From DATDVL01 sp035290025 (GTDB taxonomy: Archaea; Nanobdellota; Nanobdellia; SCGC-AAA011-G17; DATDVL01), in NCBI GenBank assembly GCA_035290025.1, contig DATDVL010000009.1, positions 1 through 46,409 of the forward strand: a DNA stretch of 46,409 bases, in the 5' to 3' direction. A program made the position numbers and the translations under genes. The notes below the pieces were generated by a model, which saw only the letters and a program-made list of their open reading frames with translations, searched no databases and had not been told where the DNA came from. Shown piece after piece: positions 36,545 to 43,482 of this stretch (position 1 is its first letter; the number at the start of each line of letters is the position of its first letter).

Positions 36545-37300
36545 ATGAACGAACTACTCCTAGCCATCATCCAAGGACTCACCGAATGGTTACCTATTTC
36601 TAGCTCTGGGCATTTAGCATTAGCAGAACAATTCTTAGGCATGAAAACAAACATTGCCTACGATTTAGCACTCCACCTAGGAACACTCTTAGCAGTCTTC
36701 ATCTACTTCAGAAAAGAATTATGGGATATGCTCCAAGCACTCATCACCTGGAACACTAAAGACAAAAACTTCACCCTCATAGGAAAACTAGCACTCGCAA
36801 GCATCATCACCGGCATCTTCGGCTATTATGGCTACAACTATTTTACACCATCATTCAATAATCTTATTATCATAGGACTACTCTTCATCATCAACGGTAT
36901 CTACCTCGTATTCACTGCACGCCACAACGGAAAAGAAACAACCACCTGGTTCTACGCAGCAATCATAGGATTCGCACAAATATTCTCCCTATTCTCCAGC
37001 ATTAGCAGAAGCGGAGCAACCATAGGAACAGCACTCCTCCTCGGCATAAAAAAAGAAGAAGCATTCACCTTCTCCTTCCTCCTCAGCATACCCGCAATCA
37101 TCGGAGCAAATATCTATACCTTAAGCAAAGAAACCATCACCTGGAACACCATGAGCATTGCAGGCATACTCGTAGCAGCCATCGTCGGCTATGTAGCACT
37201 CATCTGGTGCAAGAAATGGCTTGTTAACAACAAATTTACTTACTTCGGATGGTATACTATCATCCTAGGAACACTTGTGCTTATCATCACGCTACTTTAA
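36545..37300 (+). CDS. uppP: undecaprenyl-diphosphatase-like lipid phosphatase (UppP/BacA)
   Basis: 251 residues, multispanning. Both family signatures are present: QGLTEWLPISSSGHLALAEQ (near the N-terminus) and SISRSGATIGTALLLG (middle). It hydrolyses polyprenyl diphosphate carriers used for glycan export, so it probably serves N-glycosylation or surface polysaccharide synthesis here. The start is one nt after the EamA stop. The 3' end overlaps the convergent nrdG by 14 nt. Confidence 0.92.
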   Translation: MNELLLAIIQGLTEWLPISSSGHLALAEQFLGMKTNIAYDLALHLGTLLAVFIYFRKELWDMLQALITWNTKDKNFTLIGKLALASIITGIFGYYGYNYFTPSFNNLIIIGLLFIINGIYLVFTARHNGKETTTWFYAAIIGFAQIFSLFSSISRSGATIGTALLLGIKKEEAFTFSFLLSIPAIIGANIYTLSKETITWNTMSIAGILVAAIVGYVALIWCKKWLVNNKFTYFGWYTIILGTLVLIITLL

Positions 37301-37994
37301 TATCACAAACATTAGAACATTCTACCATAGGAACAGCCAACGATTCCACCCAAGAAGCACGAGCAGCAGGAATACTATCAAACGAAGCAGCAACCATCCT
37401 GCCAGGACGAGGAACAAAACCCTGCACAGAAAAACGAGGAAGTTTCTGCAAACCTGTAACTGACTTCACCCAAGCAACCATTTCACGCATCGACACTACA
37501 GAATGCACACCGGGAACAACCGTCGTACGAAACTCAAACTCGGGAACTAGCACCATCAAACGCATCGTAGCCTCCAACTTCTCAAGATCAACACTCCCCA
37601 CCAAACTAGCATAATCAGCACGAGCAGTTTTCACATCCATGGCAACATAATCAACGAGTCTCTCTCGAATCAATACTTTCAACTTATCAGGAAAAGAACC
37701 ATTCGTATCAATCTTCACCTCAAAACCCAACTCCTTAATAGCACGAACAAAATCAACATCCAATGTCGCCAAAGGCTCACCACCCGTAATACACACACCA
37801 TCCAAAACACCACGACGAGAACGAAGAAAATCCAAAACACCCTCACTACTCAACGACTTTGATTCCTCTTTTACTACCAAACCAGGATTATGACAAAAAC
37901 CACAACGAAAATTACAACCAAAAATAAAAAGCGTGCAGGCTACCCTGCCCGGAAAATCAATCAACGAAACCTTCTCAAGATGTTTTATCTTCAT
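37287..37994 (-). CDS. nrdG: anaerobic ribonucleotide reductase activating protein
   Basis: 235 residues from ATG 37994. Radical-SAM motif C27xxxC31xxC34 (GCNFRCGFCHNP), then GVCITGGEPL and a strand-rich core. It uses a 4Fe-4S cluster and S-adenosylmethionine to place the glycyl radical on NrdD. The same frame is open to a GTG at 38096 that overlaps the nrdD stop, but that stretch is occupied by the overlapping glycyl-radical ORF, and the family begins at KIKHLEKVSLIDFPG. The ATG overlaps the end of that ORF by 20 nt, so nrdD, the small ORF and nrdG are tightly coupled. Confidence 0.92.
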   Translation of the reverse strand: MKIKHLEKVSLIDFPGRVACTLFIFGCNFRCGFCHNPGLVVKEESKSLSSEGVLDFLRSRRGVLDGVCITGGEPLATLDVDFVRAIKELGFEVKIDTNGSFPDKLKVLIRERLVDYVAMDVKTARADYASLVGSVDLEKLEATMRLMVLVPEFEFRTTVVPGVHSVVSMREMVAWVKSVTGLQKLPRFSVQGFVPRPGRMVAASFDSIPAARASWVESLAVPMVECSNVCDIKVA

Positions 37995-38112
37995 GACACA
38001 CCGCGAACATGACGCGATCATCCCATTCCGACTTTTTACCTTCATTCCACTGATCCACTGGTCGCAAATAACCAACAACCCGTGAATAGCGCTCACAACG
38101 TGTTCTTTCCAT
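37975..38112 (-). CDS. glycyl-radical segment of NrdD encoded as a separate overlapping 45-codon ORF
   Basis: The ORF starts with ATG 38112, seven nt after a perfect GGAGGTG (minus strand, 38126-38120), and encodes MERTRCERYSRVVGYLRPV, then DQWNEGKKSEWDDR. This is the conserved C-terminal end of NrdD, with the radical Gly in VVGY (residue 14). It is in the +1 frame relative to nrdD, whose stop lies at 38093, so the large subunit lacks this essential segment. Options: an autonomous radical peptide (comparable in idea to the YfiD/GrcA spare part of pyruvate formate-lyase), a +1 programmed frameshift helped by the internal Shine-Dalgarno, or a sequence error. Confidence 0.75.
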   Translation of the reverse strand: MERTRCERYSRVVGYLRPVDQWNEGKKSEWDDRVMFAVCHEDKTS

Positions 38113-40138
38113 TATTAACCACCTCCGTAGCAAAAATACTATTAGCTTCACCATCACACTTAAAACAAAACTCATGATCGCCCGCAAGATAACCATGCTT
38201 AGGGCAAACAGAAAATGTGGGCGTAATTGTGAAATAGGGCAAACGATAACGAGCAACAATTTTCTTCACTAATAATTTTGCAGCCTCAGGAGGAATCTGC
38301 TCACCAATAAAACCATGCAACACTGTACCGCCTGTATACTTCGTCTGGACCTCATCCTGCAAATCCAACGCATGAAACACATCTGTTGTATACCCTACTG
38401 GCAACTGCGTAGAATTTGTGTAATATGGCTTAGCACCTGAAGCCAATGCTGATTCATTAGCAACAATTATTCTACCAAAACGCTTCTTATCAGCACGAGC
38501 AAAACGATACGCCGTAGACTCGCCAGGAGTAGCTTCTAGATTATACACATGACCTGTCTCCTCCTGATACGAAGCAATACGATCACGCATAAAATCCAAA
38601 ACCTTCAACGCAAACACTTGACCAACAGGAGAAGCCATACTCTCACCCGGCATAAAATTAACAATCGCCTCATTCATCCCCAGCAAACCAATCGTAGAAA
38701 AATGATTCTTCCAATACTGACCATACCCCTGTTTGACTAAACGCAAATAAAACTTGGAATACGGATACAAACCACCATCAGTAAAACGTTCAACAGCCTT
38801 ACGTTTCAACTCCAAAGACTCTTTAGCAAGCTCCATCAAATGACCCAGCTTAGCAAAAAAATCATCCTCAGACGTAGCCGTATACCCTAAACGAGGCATA
38901 TTAATCGTGACCACACCAATAGAACCTGTCAAAGGATTAGCACCAAACAGCCCACCACCACGCTTCCGCAACTCCTTCTGATCCAAACGCAAACGACAAC
39001 ACATAGAACGAGCATCCTCAGGAGACATATCAGAATTAACAAAATTAGAAAAATACGGGATACCATACTTCGCCGTCATTTGCCAAATAGGAAGATACAT
39101 AGGATTATCCCAATCAAAATCCTTCGTAATATTATACGTTGGAATAGGAAACGTGAAGACACGACCATTAGCATCACCCGCACACATAACCTCAGCAAAA
39201 GCAGTATTAAACATGTCCATCTCTTCCTGATACTCACCATACGTGGAATCCTGAAGAACACCACCAATAACTACAGACTCATCCTTCATCATTGAAGGAA
39301 CCTTCAAATCCAACGTAATATTCGTAAAGGGTGTCTGAAAACCAACACGCGTAGGAACACCCAAATTAAAAACAAACTCCTGAACCGCCTGCTTCACCTC
39401 CTTATACGAAAGATTATCAGCACGAATAAACGGTGCGAGCAACGTATCAACATTAGAAAAAGCCTGAGCACCCGCAGTCTCACCCTGCAACGTATAAAAA
39501 AAATTCACCATCTGGCCAAGAGCAACACGCAAATGCTTTGGAGGCTTAGAAGCAGACTTACCCGCAACACCCTGAAAACCCACCGACAACAAATCCTTCA
39601 AATCCCAGCCGACACAATACGCACCCAACGTACCCAAATCATGAATATGAACATCAGCATCCTCATGAGACTTACGAATAGCCTCAGGATAAATACGACG
39701 CAACCAATAATTCGTAACAATCTTCGTAGCAACATAATTATTCAAACCCTGCAAAGAATACCCCATATTAGAATTCTCCTTCACCATCCAATCATCCAAA
39801 GAAAGATAATCATCAACAACCTCAATCGTATCAAACAAACCCTTAACATCACGCAACTCCTCATGAGACTTACGATACAAAATATACGCCTTAGCAGTCT
39901 TCGCATGACCATTCTCAATCAACACCTTCTCAACAAGATCCTGAACCTCCTCAACATCAGGAATACCCTTATCACCATGATGTTTGGTTAAGATAGCAAC
40001 AACTTCATCCGTCAAACCCTTAGCCTTATCACGATTAGAACCACCAACAGCCTTAGCAGCCTTCCAAATAGCCTCCTCAATTTTCTCCTGCTGGAAAATA
40101 ACAACAGAACCATCCCTCTTTCTAATCTTTTTTACCAC
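38093..40138 (-). CDS. nrdD: anaerobic (class III) ribonucleotide reductase, lacking the C-terminal glycyl-radical end
   Basis: 681 residues. An N-terminal ATP-cone (VKKIRKRDGSVVIFQQEKIE to about residue 95) precedes the class III barrel (MGYSLQGLNNYVA, HIHDLG, GQMVNFFYTLQGETAGAQAF). The zinc region near the end (FSVCPKHGYLAGDHEFCFKC) is followed by 21 residues unlike NrdD and a TGA. The expected RVVGY radical motif is in the next overlapping ORF. Start is GTG at 40138, with a TATTTAAGT box about 39 nt upstream. It reduces ribonucleotides without oxygen, using NrdG for activation. Confidence 0.9.
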   Translation of the reverse strand: MVKKIRKRDGSVVIFQQEKIEEAIWKAAKAVGGSNRDKAKGLTDEVVAILTKHHGDKGIPDVEEVQDLVEKVLIENGHAKTAKAYILYRKSHEELRDVKGLFDTIEVVDDYLSLDDWMVKENSNMGYSLQGLNNYVATKIVTNYWLRRIYPEAIRKSHEDADVHIHDLGTLGAYCVGWDLKDLLSVGFQGVAGKSASKPPKHLRVALGQMVNFFYTLQGETAGAQAFSNVDTLLAPFIRADNLSYKEVKQAVQEFVFNLGVPTRVGFQTPFTNITLDLKVPSMMKDESVVIGGVLQDSTYGEYQEEMDMFNTAFAEVMCAGDANGRVFTFPIPTYNITKDFDWDNPMYLPIWQMTAKYGIPYFSNFVNSDMSPEDARSMCCRLRLDQKELRKRGGGLFGANPLTGSIGVVTINMPRLGYTATSEDDFFAKLGHLMELAKESLELKRKAVERFTDGGLYPYSKFYLRLVKQGYGQYWKNHFSTIGLLGMNEAIVNFMPGESMASPVGQVFALKVLDFMRDRIASYQEETGHVYNLEATPGESTAYRFARADKKRFGRIIVANESALASGAKPYYTNSTQLPVGYTTDVFHALDLQDEVQTKYTGGTVLHGFIGEQIPPEAAKLLVKKIVARYRLPYFTITPTFSVCPKHGYLAGDHEFCFKCDGEANSIFATEVVNNGKNTL

Positions 40139-40337
40139 TCTTTTTACACCCGTGAAGCAATGGAAAGGAGACCTTACTTAAATAGACGGACTATCACAAA
40201 AGATATTCTGATGAAATCGTCTGGGAAGCAAGAAGACACGACGGAATAGAACATACCTATTAGAGACTACAACAAAAACAACCACTAACTTTATAAAGAA
40301 AAAATAAAACCTACCAACCAATGCGAGGGTGCCAGAG

Positions 40338-40361
40338 TGATGCGCTCAACGCGTCCTGGAT
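40338..40361 (+). other. tRNA-Leu intron 1 (24 nt, D-loop)
   Basis: BHB: CCAG (40332-40335) pairs with CTGG (40356-40359); bulges AG/T and AT/T. The inner helix is GATGCG (40339-40344) with CGCGTC (40350-40355), including one G-U, and loop CTCAA. A complete hBHBh' structure. Confidence 0.85.
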
Positions 40362-40370
40362 TCTGGTCAA

Positions 40371-40392
40371 ACTTCGAGAAACGAAGGACCAT
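40371..40392 (+). other. tRNA-Leu intron 2 (22 nt, D-loop, between positions 21 and 22)
   Basis: BHB: GGTC (40365-40368) pairs with GACC (40387-40390); bulges AA/A and AT/A. The inner helix is CTTCG/CGAAG with loop AGAAA. A complete hBHBh' structure. Confidence 0.85.
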
Positions 40393-40401
40393 ATGGGCAG
40401 G

Positions 40402-40440
40402 AAAGCGATGAGCTTTTGCTAAACTCAGATCTTTTGCTAA
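40402..40440 (+). other. tRNA-Leu intron 3 (39 nt, position 30/31, or 21 nt if the first micro-exon is used)
   Basis: GGCA (40396-40399, tRNA positions 25-28) pairs with TGCT, which occurs twice: 40417-40420 and 40435-40438. Each TGCT is followed by AA/A and a 7-nt exon candidate. The first copy also has an inner AAGC/GCTT helix (40403-40406 with 40412-40415). Confidence 0.7.
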
Positions 40441-40450
40441 ACTTAAGATC
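40414..40450 (+). repeat. tandem duplication inside the tRNA-Leu gene
   Basis: Two copies of an 18/19-nt unit: TTTTGCTAAACT occurs at 40414-40425 and 40432-40443. Copy 1 continues CAGATC and copy 2 continues TAAGATC. Each copy contains a 3' splice site (TGCT-AA/A) and a different leucine anticodon. Confidence 0.85.
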
Positions 40451-40466
40451 AGACCAAATAGGAGAA
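40448..40466 (+). other. tRNA-Leu intron 4 (19 nt, canonical 37/38, or 37 nt if the first micro-exon is used)
   Basis: Removing 40448-40466 joins CTTAAG to A and TCCTG. The central helix is weaker than in the other introns. CTTA can pair with TAGG (40459-40462, one G-U, enlarged bulge), while CTC of the CAG version pairs with GAG (40462-40464) and leaves an A-G mismatch. Confidence 0.6.
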
Positions 40467-40589
40467 ATCCTGTGGCTTAGTGCCTACCAAGGTTCAAATC
40501 CTTGCCCTCGCATAATACTCAAAGTTCAAACCGCTGTGGGACTTTGCTTAAAAAGAAGCAAAGAATATTTCTGGGAAGGAGAACAACCC

Positions 40590-41921
40590 ATGGCGGAGAA
40601 CGATATATACCATAGCAAAGAGAAATACGAACAGTTTATGCAGACGCTCAAAGAACGCCTGCTACCTTCAATAATCCCTTCCTCAATGAAAAGCCCGACA
40701 GGAAGAAAACTGATCAAATCCAAATATTCTATAACTTATCTAGGAAATCTGGAATACTTCTCAAAACTCGACAAAATCTTCAAAACACGAGACCTCAGCT
40801 ACGTCAGAAGACTACGCCTAATGCGCAGCTTCCTCATCATAACACATCATATCAAGAAAGACCTAGCAGAAGCCGATCGGGATGATATTAACGAACTGGT
40901 AGCCTTTGGACACGACATAAACAAAACTCCGAAAAGTAAAGGAGACTTTCTTTTGGATATCAAATATTTCTGGAGAAACCTGTTTCCCGAGAAGGACAAC
41001 CAAGGCAGACCTGACGAAACGATCACTCCGTATGTTGTACGACATCTTAATCCTAAAATAGACAAAAGTAAACAAAAATCACGAAACGACAGACTTACCC
41101 TAGAAGAATACGATCGACTGATCAACTACTTCAGCAAAGACCCGCAAACACAAGCCTACATCACACTAGCAGTAGAAAGTTTAGGAAGACCACAAGAAAT
41201 ATGCTACACCCGTATACGAGACGTTAAACTTGAAGAGAACTACGCTACGATTCACGTTTCAGAACATGGCAAAGAAGGAACAAAATACTTGAACTGCATT
41301 GACAGTTATCCCTACCTTCTGAAGTGGTTAGCAATACACCCACACAAAGACCAACAAGACTCCTTCCTGTTTATCATAAGCAACCAGAAAGACAAACAAC
41401 TCAATCCATTCACCATCAACAAAAGATTAAGAACAGCCTGCGAAAAGTTAGGAATAAACAAAAAGATAACACCCTACTCACTCAAAAGAAACGGAGTAAC
41501 GTTTGCACGCCTACGAGGAGACTCCGATGCAGAAATACAAGCAGCAGCAGGATGGACAACCACACGACAACTAAGAACCTATGATCTGAGCGGAGCAGAC
41601 GACTACCTAAAAAAAGCATTAATCAAAAGAGGGCTCATACAAGATAAAGAACAGGCCTATCAATCAAAAACGAAAGAATGCGCATGCGGAGAAAAAGTAG
41701 GATTCGCAGAAAAAATATGCCCAAAATGTAAACGCATACTCGACAGAGGAATGATACAACACAACATGAAACTCTTAGAAGAACAAGTAAAACAAAACGA
41801 AACAATACTAGCATTCGTCAACATATTCATGGAAAACAAAGAAATAAAAGAACTAGTAAAAGAATTCGTACAAAAAGACGACAAAGCACAAAAGCTTTTA
41901 CAACATATTGGTCGGGCTTAG
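40590..41921 (+). CDS. tyrosine recombinase/integrase with C-terminal zinc ribbon
   Basis: 443 residues. The SAM-like N-terminal domain (about 40-150) and catalytic domain show Arg I in ESLGRPQEICYTRIRDV, a degenerate second box (TPYSLKRNGVTFAR, Ser where His is usual), GW in AAAGWTTTRQL and the nucleophile Tyr in RTYDLSGADD. A CxC/CxxC zinc ribbon (CACGEKVGF with ICPKCKRI) and a coiled-coil tail follow. GGAAGGAGA lies about nine nt before the ATG; an open frame back to 40416 runs through the tRNA and is rejected. Position beside tRNA-Leu marks it as the integrase of an element inserted at that gene. Confidence 0.88.
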   Translation: MAENDIYHSKEKYEQFMQTLKERLLPSIIPSSMKSPTGRKLIKSKYSITYLGNLEYFSKLDKIFKTRDLSYVRRLRLMRSFLIITHHIKKDLAEADRDDINELVAFGHDINKTPKSKGDFLLDIKYFWRNLFPEKDNQGRPDETITPYVVRHLNPKIDKSKQKSRNDRLTLEEYDRLINYFSKDPQTQAYITLAVESLGRPQEICYTRIRDVKLEENYATIHVSEHGKEGTKYLNCIDSYPYLLKWLAIHPHKDQQDSFLFIISNQKDKQLNPFTINKRLRTACEKLGINKKITPYSLKRNGVTFARLRGDSDAEIQAAAGWTTTRQLRTYDLSGADDYLKKALIKRGLIQDKEQAYQSKTKECACGEKVGFAEKICPKCKRILDRGMIQHNMKLLEEQVKQNETILAFVNIFMENKEIKELVKEFVQKDDKAQKLLQHIGRA

Positions 41922-41961
41922 TATGATATTACTTACCGAAAATTTCTCCTCTATTGTCCTT

Positions 41962-42816
41962 TTAATTAAACCAGATAAAGTTTTCCAACATTGCAGGATA
42001 TACTGCTAAATATACATTTAAGGGGTCAAACCTATTTTTTTCACAGACAGTTAATAATGCCAGATAGGTTTTATCTTTAAATAAACTGATCTCTCGTTCA
42101 TAAGTTTCTTTTTCTTCTTTCGTCGTCATTGGATCCTTACGTCTTTTTTCGAAGCCATCAATTATAAATTCTTTCTTAATATAATCTGAACCAAAACCTA
42201 TAATAATAATATCGAAAAGTCTCTCAAAACTAATTTCAAAGTGTTCACTATAAACTCTAGTATTATATACTATTGGGCCTATTAGACTCAATAAATATTT
42301 ATAAGTTAAAGATTCTTTGTTCATAATTTCATTCATGAAATCTTGTGTATTAAAATAGTTTATTAAAACAATTTCTTTATTTTCTTTATCTTGCAGATTG
42401 TTATAAGAATATAGTGGATGGAGGTCTAGATTACTCTTTGCTTCGTCAACGATTTCTTTTCTGATTTCTTTATCAACTTCTTCTCTACTTTTCAGGATAT
42501 CTTTAATTATTGGGTCAAAGCTTTTCGCATAATTAATCAAATCTTTAAAACTTTCATTCTTCTTACGTAAGTATAAAATAAACTCATGAATCAATTTCTC
42601 AGAATTAACTGAATATAATCGTTTATTTAATTTATCCCCCCTTTTGGATATCAAAAATCCTTCGTTTTCTAGATCTTTTAATTGCCTGTACATAACTGGT
42701 TGTTTTTTCTTTAGTTCTCTCGCTAAATCAGAGGCTGTAATTTCTTTCTCAAGAATAATTTTATAAATTATATTACAATAGATTTTGTTTTTTAAATATG
42801 GAATTTTAACTTTCAT
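41962..42816 (-). CDS. winged-helix transcriptional regulator of the integrated element
   Basis: 284 residues. An ArsR/MarR-like winged helix lies at the start (about 15-70: ASDLARELKKKQPVMYRQLKDLENEGFL split over helix-turn-helix and wing). A long helical C-terminal domain (ISFERLFDIIIIGFGSDYIKK) matches nothing I recognise. The coding DNA is A/T-rich without the A/C skew of core genes. TATA (reverse of GATTATATAAACC, centre about 42842) is 26 nt from the ATG, and two 17-nt repeats flank it. It is divergent from the replication genes and probably represses its own promoter and theirs. Confidence 0.75.
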   Translation of the reverse strand: MKVKIPYLKNKIYCNIIYKIILEKEITASDLARELKKKQPVMYRQLKDLENEGFLISKRGDKLNKRLYSVNSEKLIHEFILYLRKKNESFKDLINYAKSFDPIIKDILKSREEVDKEIRKEIVDEAKSNLDLHPLYSYNNLQDKENKEIVLINYFNTQDFMNEIMNKESLTYKYLLSLIGPIVYNTRVYSEHFEISFERLFDIIIIGFGSDYIKKEFIIDGFEKRRKDPMTTKEEKETYEREISLFKDKTYLALLTVCEKNRFDPLNVYLAVYPAMLENFIWFN

Positions 42817-42821
42817 ACTTC

Positions 42822-42878
42822 AGTTATACCTTAATGATTATATAAACCTATTCAATATCTTAGTTATACCTTAATAAT
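42822..42878. promoter_or_regulatory. two direct-repeat operators around the regulator promoter
   Basis: AGTTATACCTTAATGAT (42822-42838) and AGTTATACCTTAATAAT (42862-42878) differ at one position and are spaced 40 bp, about four helical turns. The first covers the expected start site of the regulator gene, and the second faces the + strand promoter of the small RHH gene. Confidence 0.7.
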
Positions 42879-42918
42879 GTCCATAAAGTATTAAAATCCT
42901 TGTGAATATATATGACTT

Positions 42919-43056
42919 ATGAAAAGATTCAAGCAAGTTCCCGTTTTGATCAATATTGAAGACATAGAAAAACTGACAAAACTAGCAGAAATCAGGGAAC
43001 AGCCGAGAGCCTCCCTAATCCGCCAAGCAATCAAAGAATTACTAAGGAAGGAATGA
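42919..43056 (+). CDS. 45-residue ribbon-helix-helix (CopG/Arc-like) protein
   Basis: Too short for usual gene calling. A beta strand (KRFKQVPVLINIEDI) is followed by two helices (EKLTKLAEIREQPRASLIRQ, then AIKELLRKE), the minimal RHH DNA-binding fold common as plasmid copy-control repressors. A TATA-like AATATATATG lies just upstream. It is the first gene of the element's rightward replication operon. Confidence 0.75.
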   Translation: MKRFKQVPVLINIEDIEKLTKLAEIREQPRASLIRQAIKELLRKE

Positions 43057-43060
43057 AGAT

Positions 43061-43150
43061 ATGAAAGAGAACATTCCAACTTGGCTTCAAGAAATTATTG
43101 AATATGTCAAGCAAGAAGGAGGTAATAGGTTAGACCCCAAAAAGGGGTGA
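43061..43150 (+). CDS. possible 29-residue peptide
   Basis: ATG four nt after the RHH stop; amphipathic (WLQEIIEYVKQEGG) with a basic end. GGAATGA lies just upstream. Short enough to be chance. A strong AAGGAGGT (43116-43123) lies inside its 3' part with no start codon in range, which may be a relic of a lost gene. Confidence 0.3.
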   Translation: MKENIPTWLQEIIEYVKQEGGNRLDPKKG

Positions 43151-43230
43151 GGAAGTAAATCCTCGGGCTACATTTCCATGCGAGCTTAAGGATCATACTT
43201 CTCTTCTTGAATTTAACCTTTATCCCGAAA

Positions 43231-43482
43231 ATGTTGAGGCATAATGTTCCATTGCAGGATGGTGATGTAACACTCATAGTTCCATCAAAAGCCGATTCTG
43301 TTTATGAGATGAAAATCTCCTTGGAACTTCTCCGACGACGCGCGGGAGAGCGTAAAAAAAGTCTTAGCGCTTATTGTAGAGAATTACTAAAACGAGGAAT
43401 AGAACATGAAGAAATGGAAGCCTTGAAAAATGAAGGAGGTGATAATCATGCAAGCATCAGCACAACCAATAAAATCAGATGA
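43231..43482 (+). CDS. ribbon-helix-helix-like small protein
   Basis: 83 residues from ATG 43231; a TTG at 43207 could extend it by eight. A short N-terminal stretch (LQDGDVTLIVPSKADSVY) precedes an RHH-like unit (EMKISLELLRRRAGERKKSL, then SAYCRELLKRGIEHEE). It overlaps the primase gene start by about 35 nt. It is likely a DNA-binding partner or regulator of the element's replication genes; the exact family is not recognised. Confidence 0.55.
   Translation: MLRHNVPLQDGDVTLIVPSKADSVYEMKISLELLRRRAGERKKSLSAYCRELLKRGIEHEEMEALKNEGGDNHASISTTNKIR

Larger units (their letters stand above)
40323..40512 (+). tRNA. tRNA-Leu with four introns and two candidate anticodon micro-exons
   Basis: Acceptor GCGAGGG (40323-40329) pairs with CCCTCGC (40505-40511), discriminator A; T-arm CAAGG-TTCAAAT-CCTTG; type II variable arm with GGC/GCC (40473-40487). 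A D-arm and anticodon arm appear only after removing introns. Exons: 40323-40337, 40362-40370, 40393-40401, a 7-nt micro-exon, 40467-40512. D-stem CCA/TGG, D-loop containing GG and TCAAA. Anticodon stem CAGGA/TCCTG, loop CTTAAGA (UAA, micro-exon 40441-40447) or CTCAGAA (CAG, micro-exon 40423-40429). Mature length is 86 nt either way. TATA (CTTTATAAAG) is 26 nt upstream. A tyrosine integrase gene starts 78 nt downstream. Confidence 0.85.

Noticed and set aside
37995..38096. GTG start of nrdG at 38096 overlapping the nrdD stop
   Set aside because: It would add 34 residues unlike NrdG, and the same DNA encodes the conserved radical motif in another frame. The ATG at 37994 gives the family start.
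40205..40260. C/D-box small RNA before tRNA-Leu
   Set aside because: TGATGA is present but lacks the preceding purine, and no CUGA D box follows at a proper distance.
40414..40450. Duplicated 18/19-nt unit as a CRISPR or att repeat
   Set aside because: Only two adjacent copies without spacers, fully explained as a duplication of a splice site plus anticodon exon inside the tRNA gene.
40416..40589. N-terminal extension of the integrase through the tRNA-Leu gene
   Set aside because: The extension only exists because the tRNA frame is open. The ATG at 40590 has a Shine-Dalgarno and the extension has no protein-like character.
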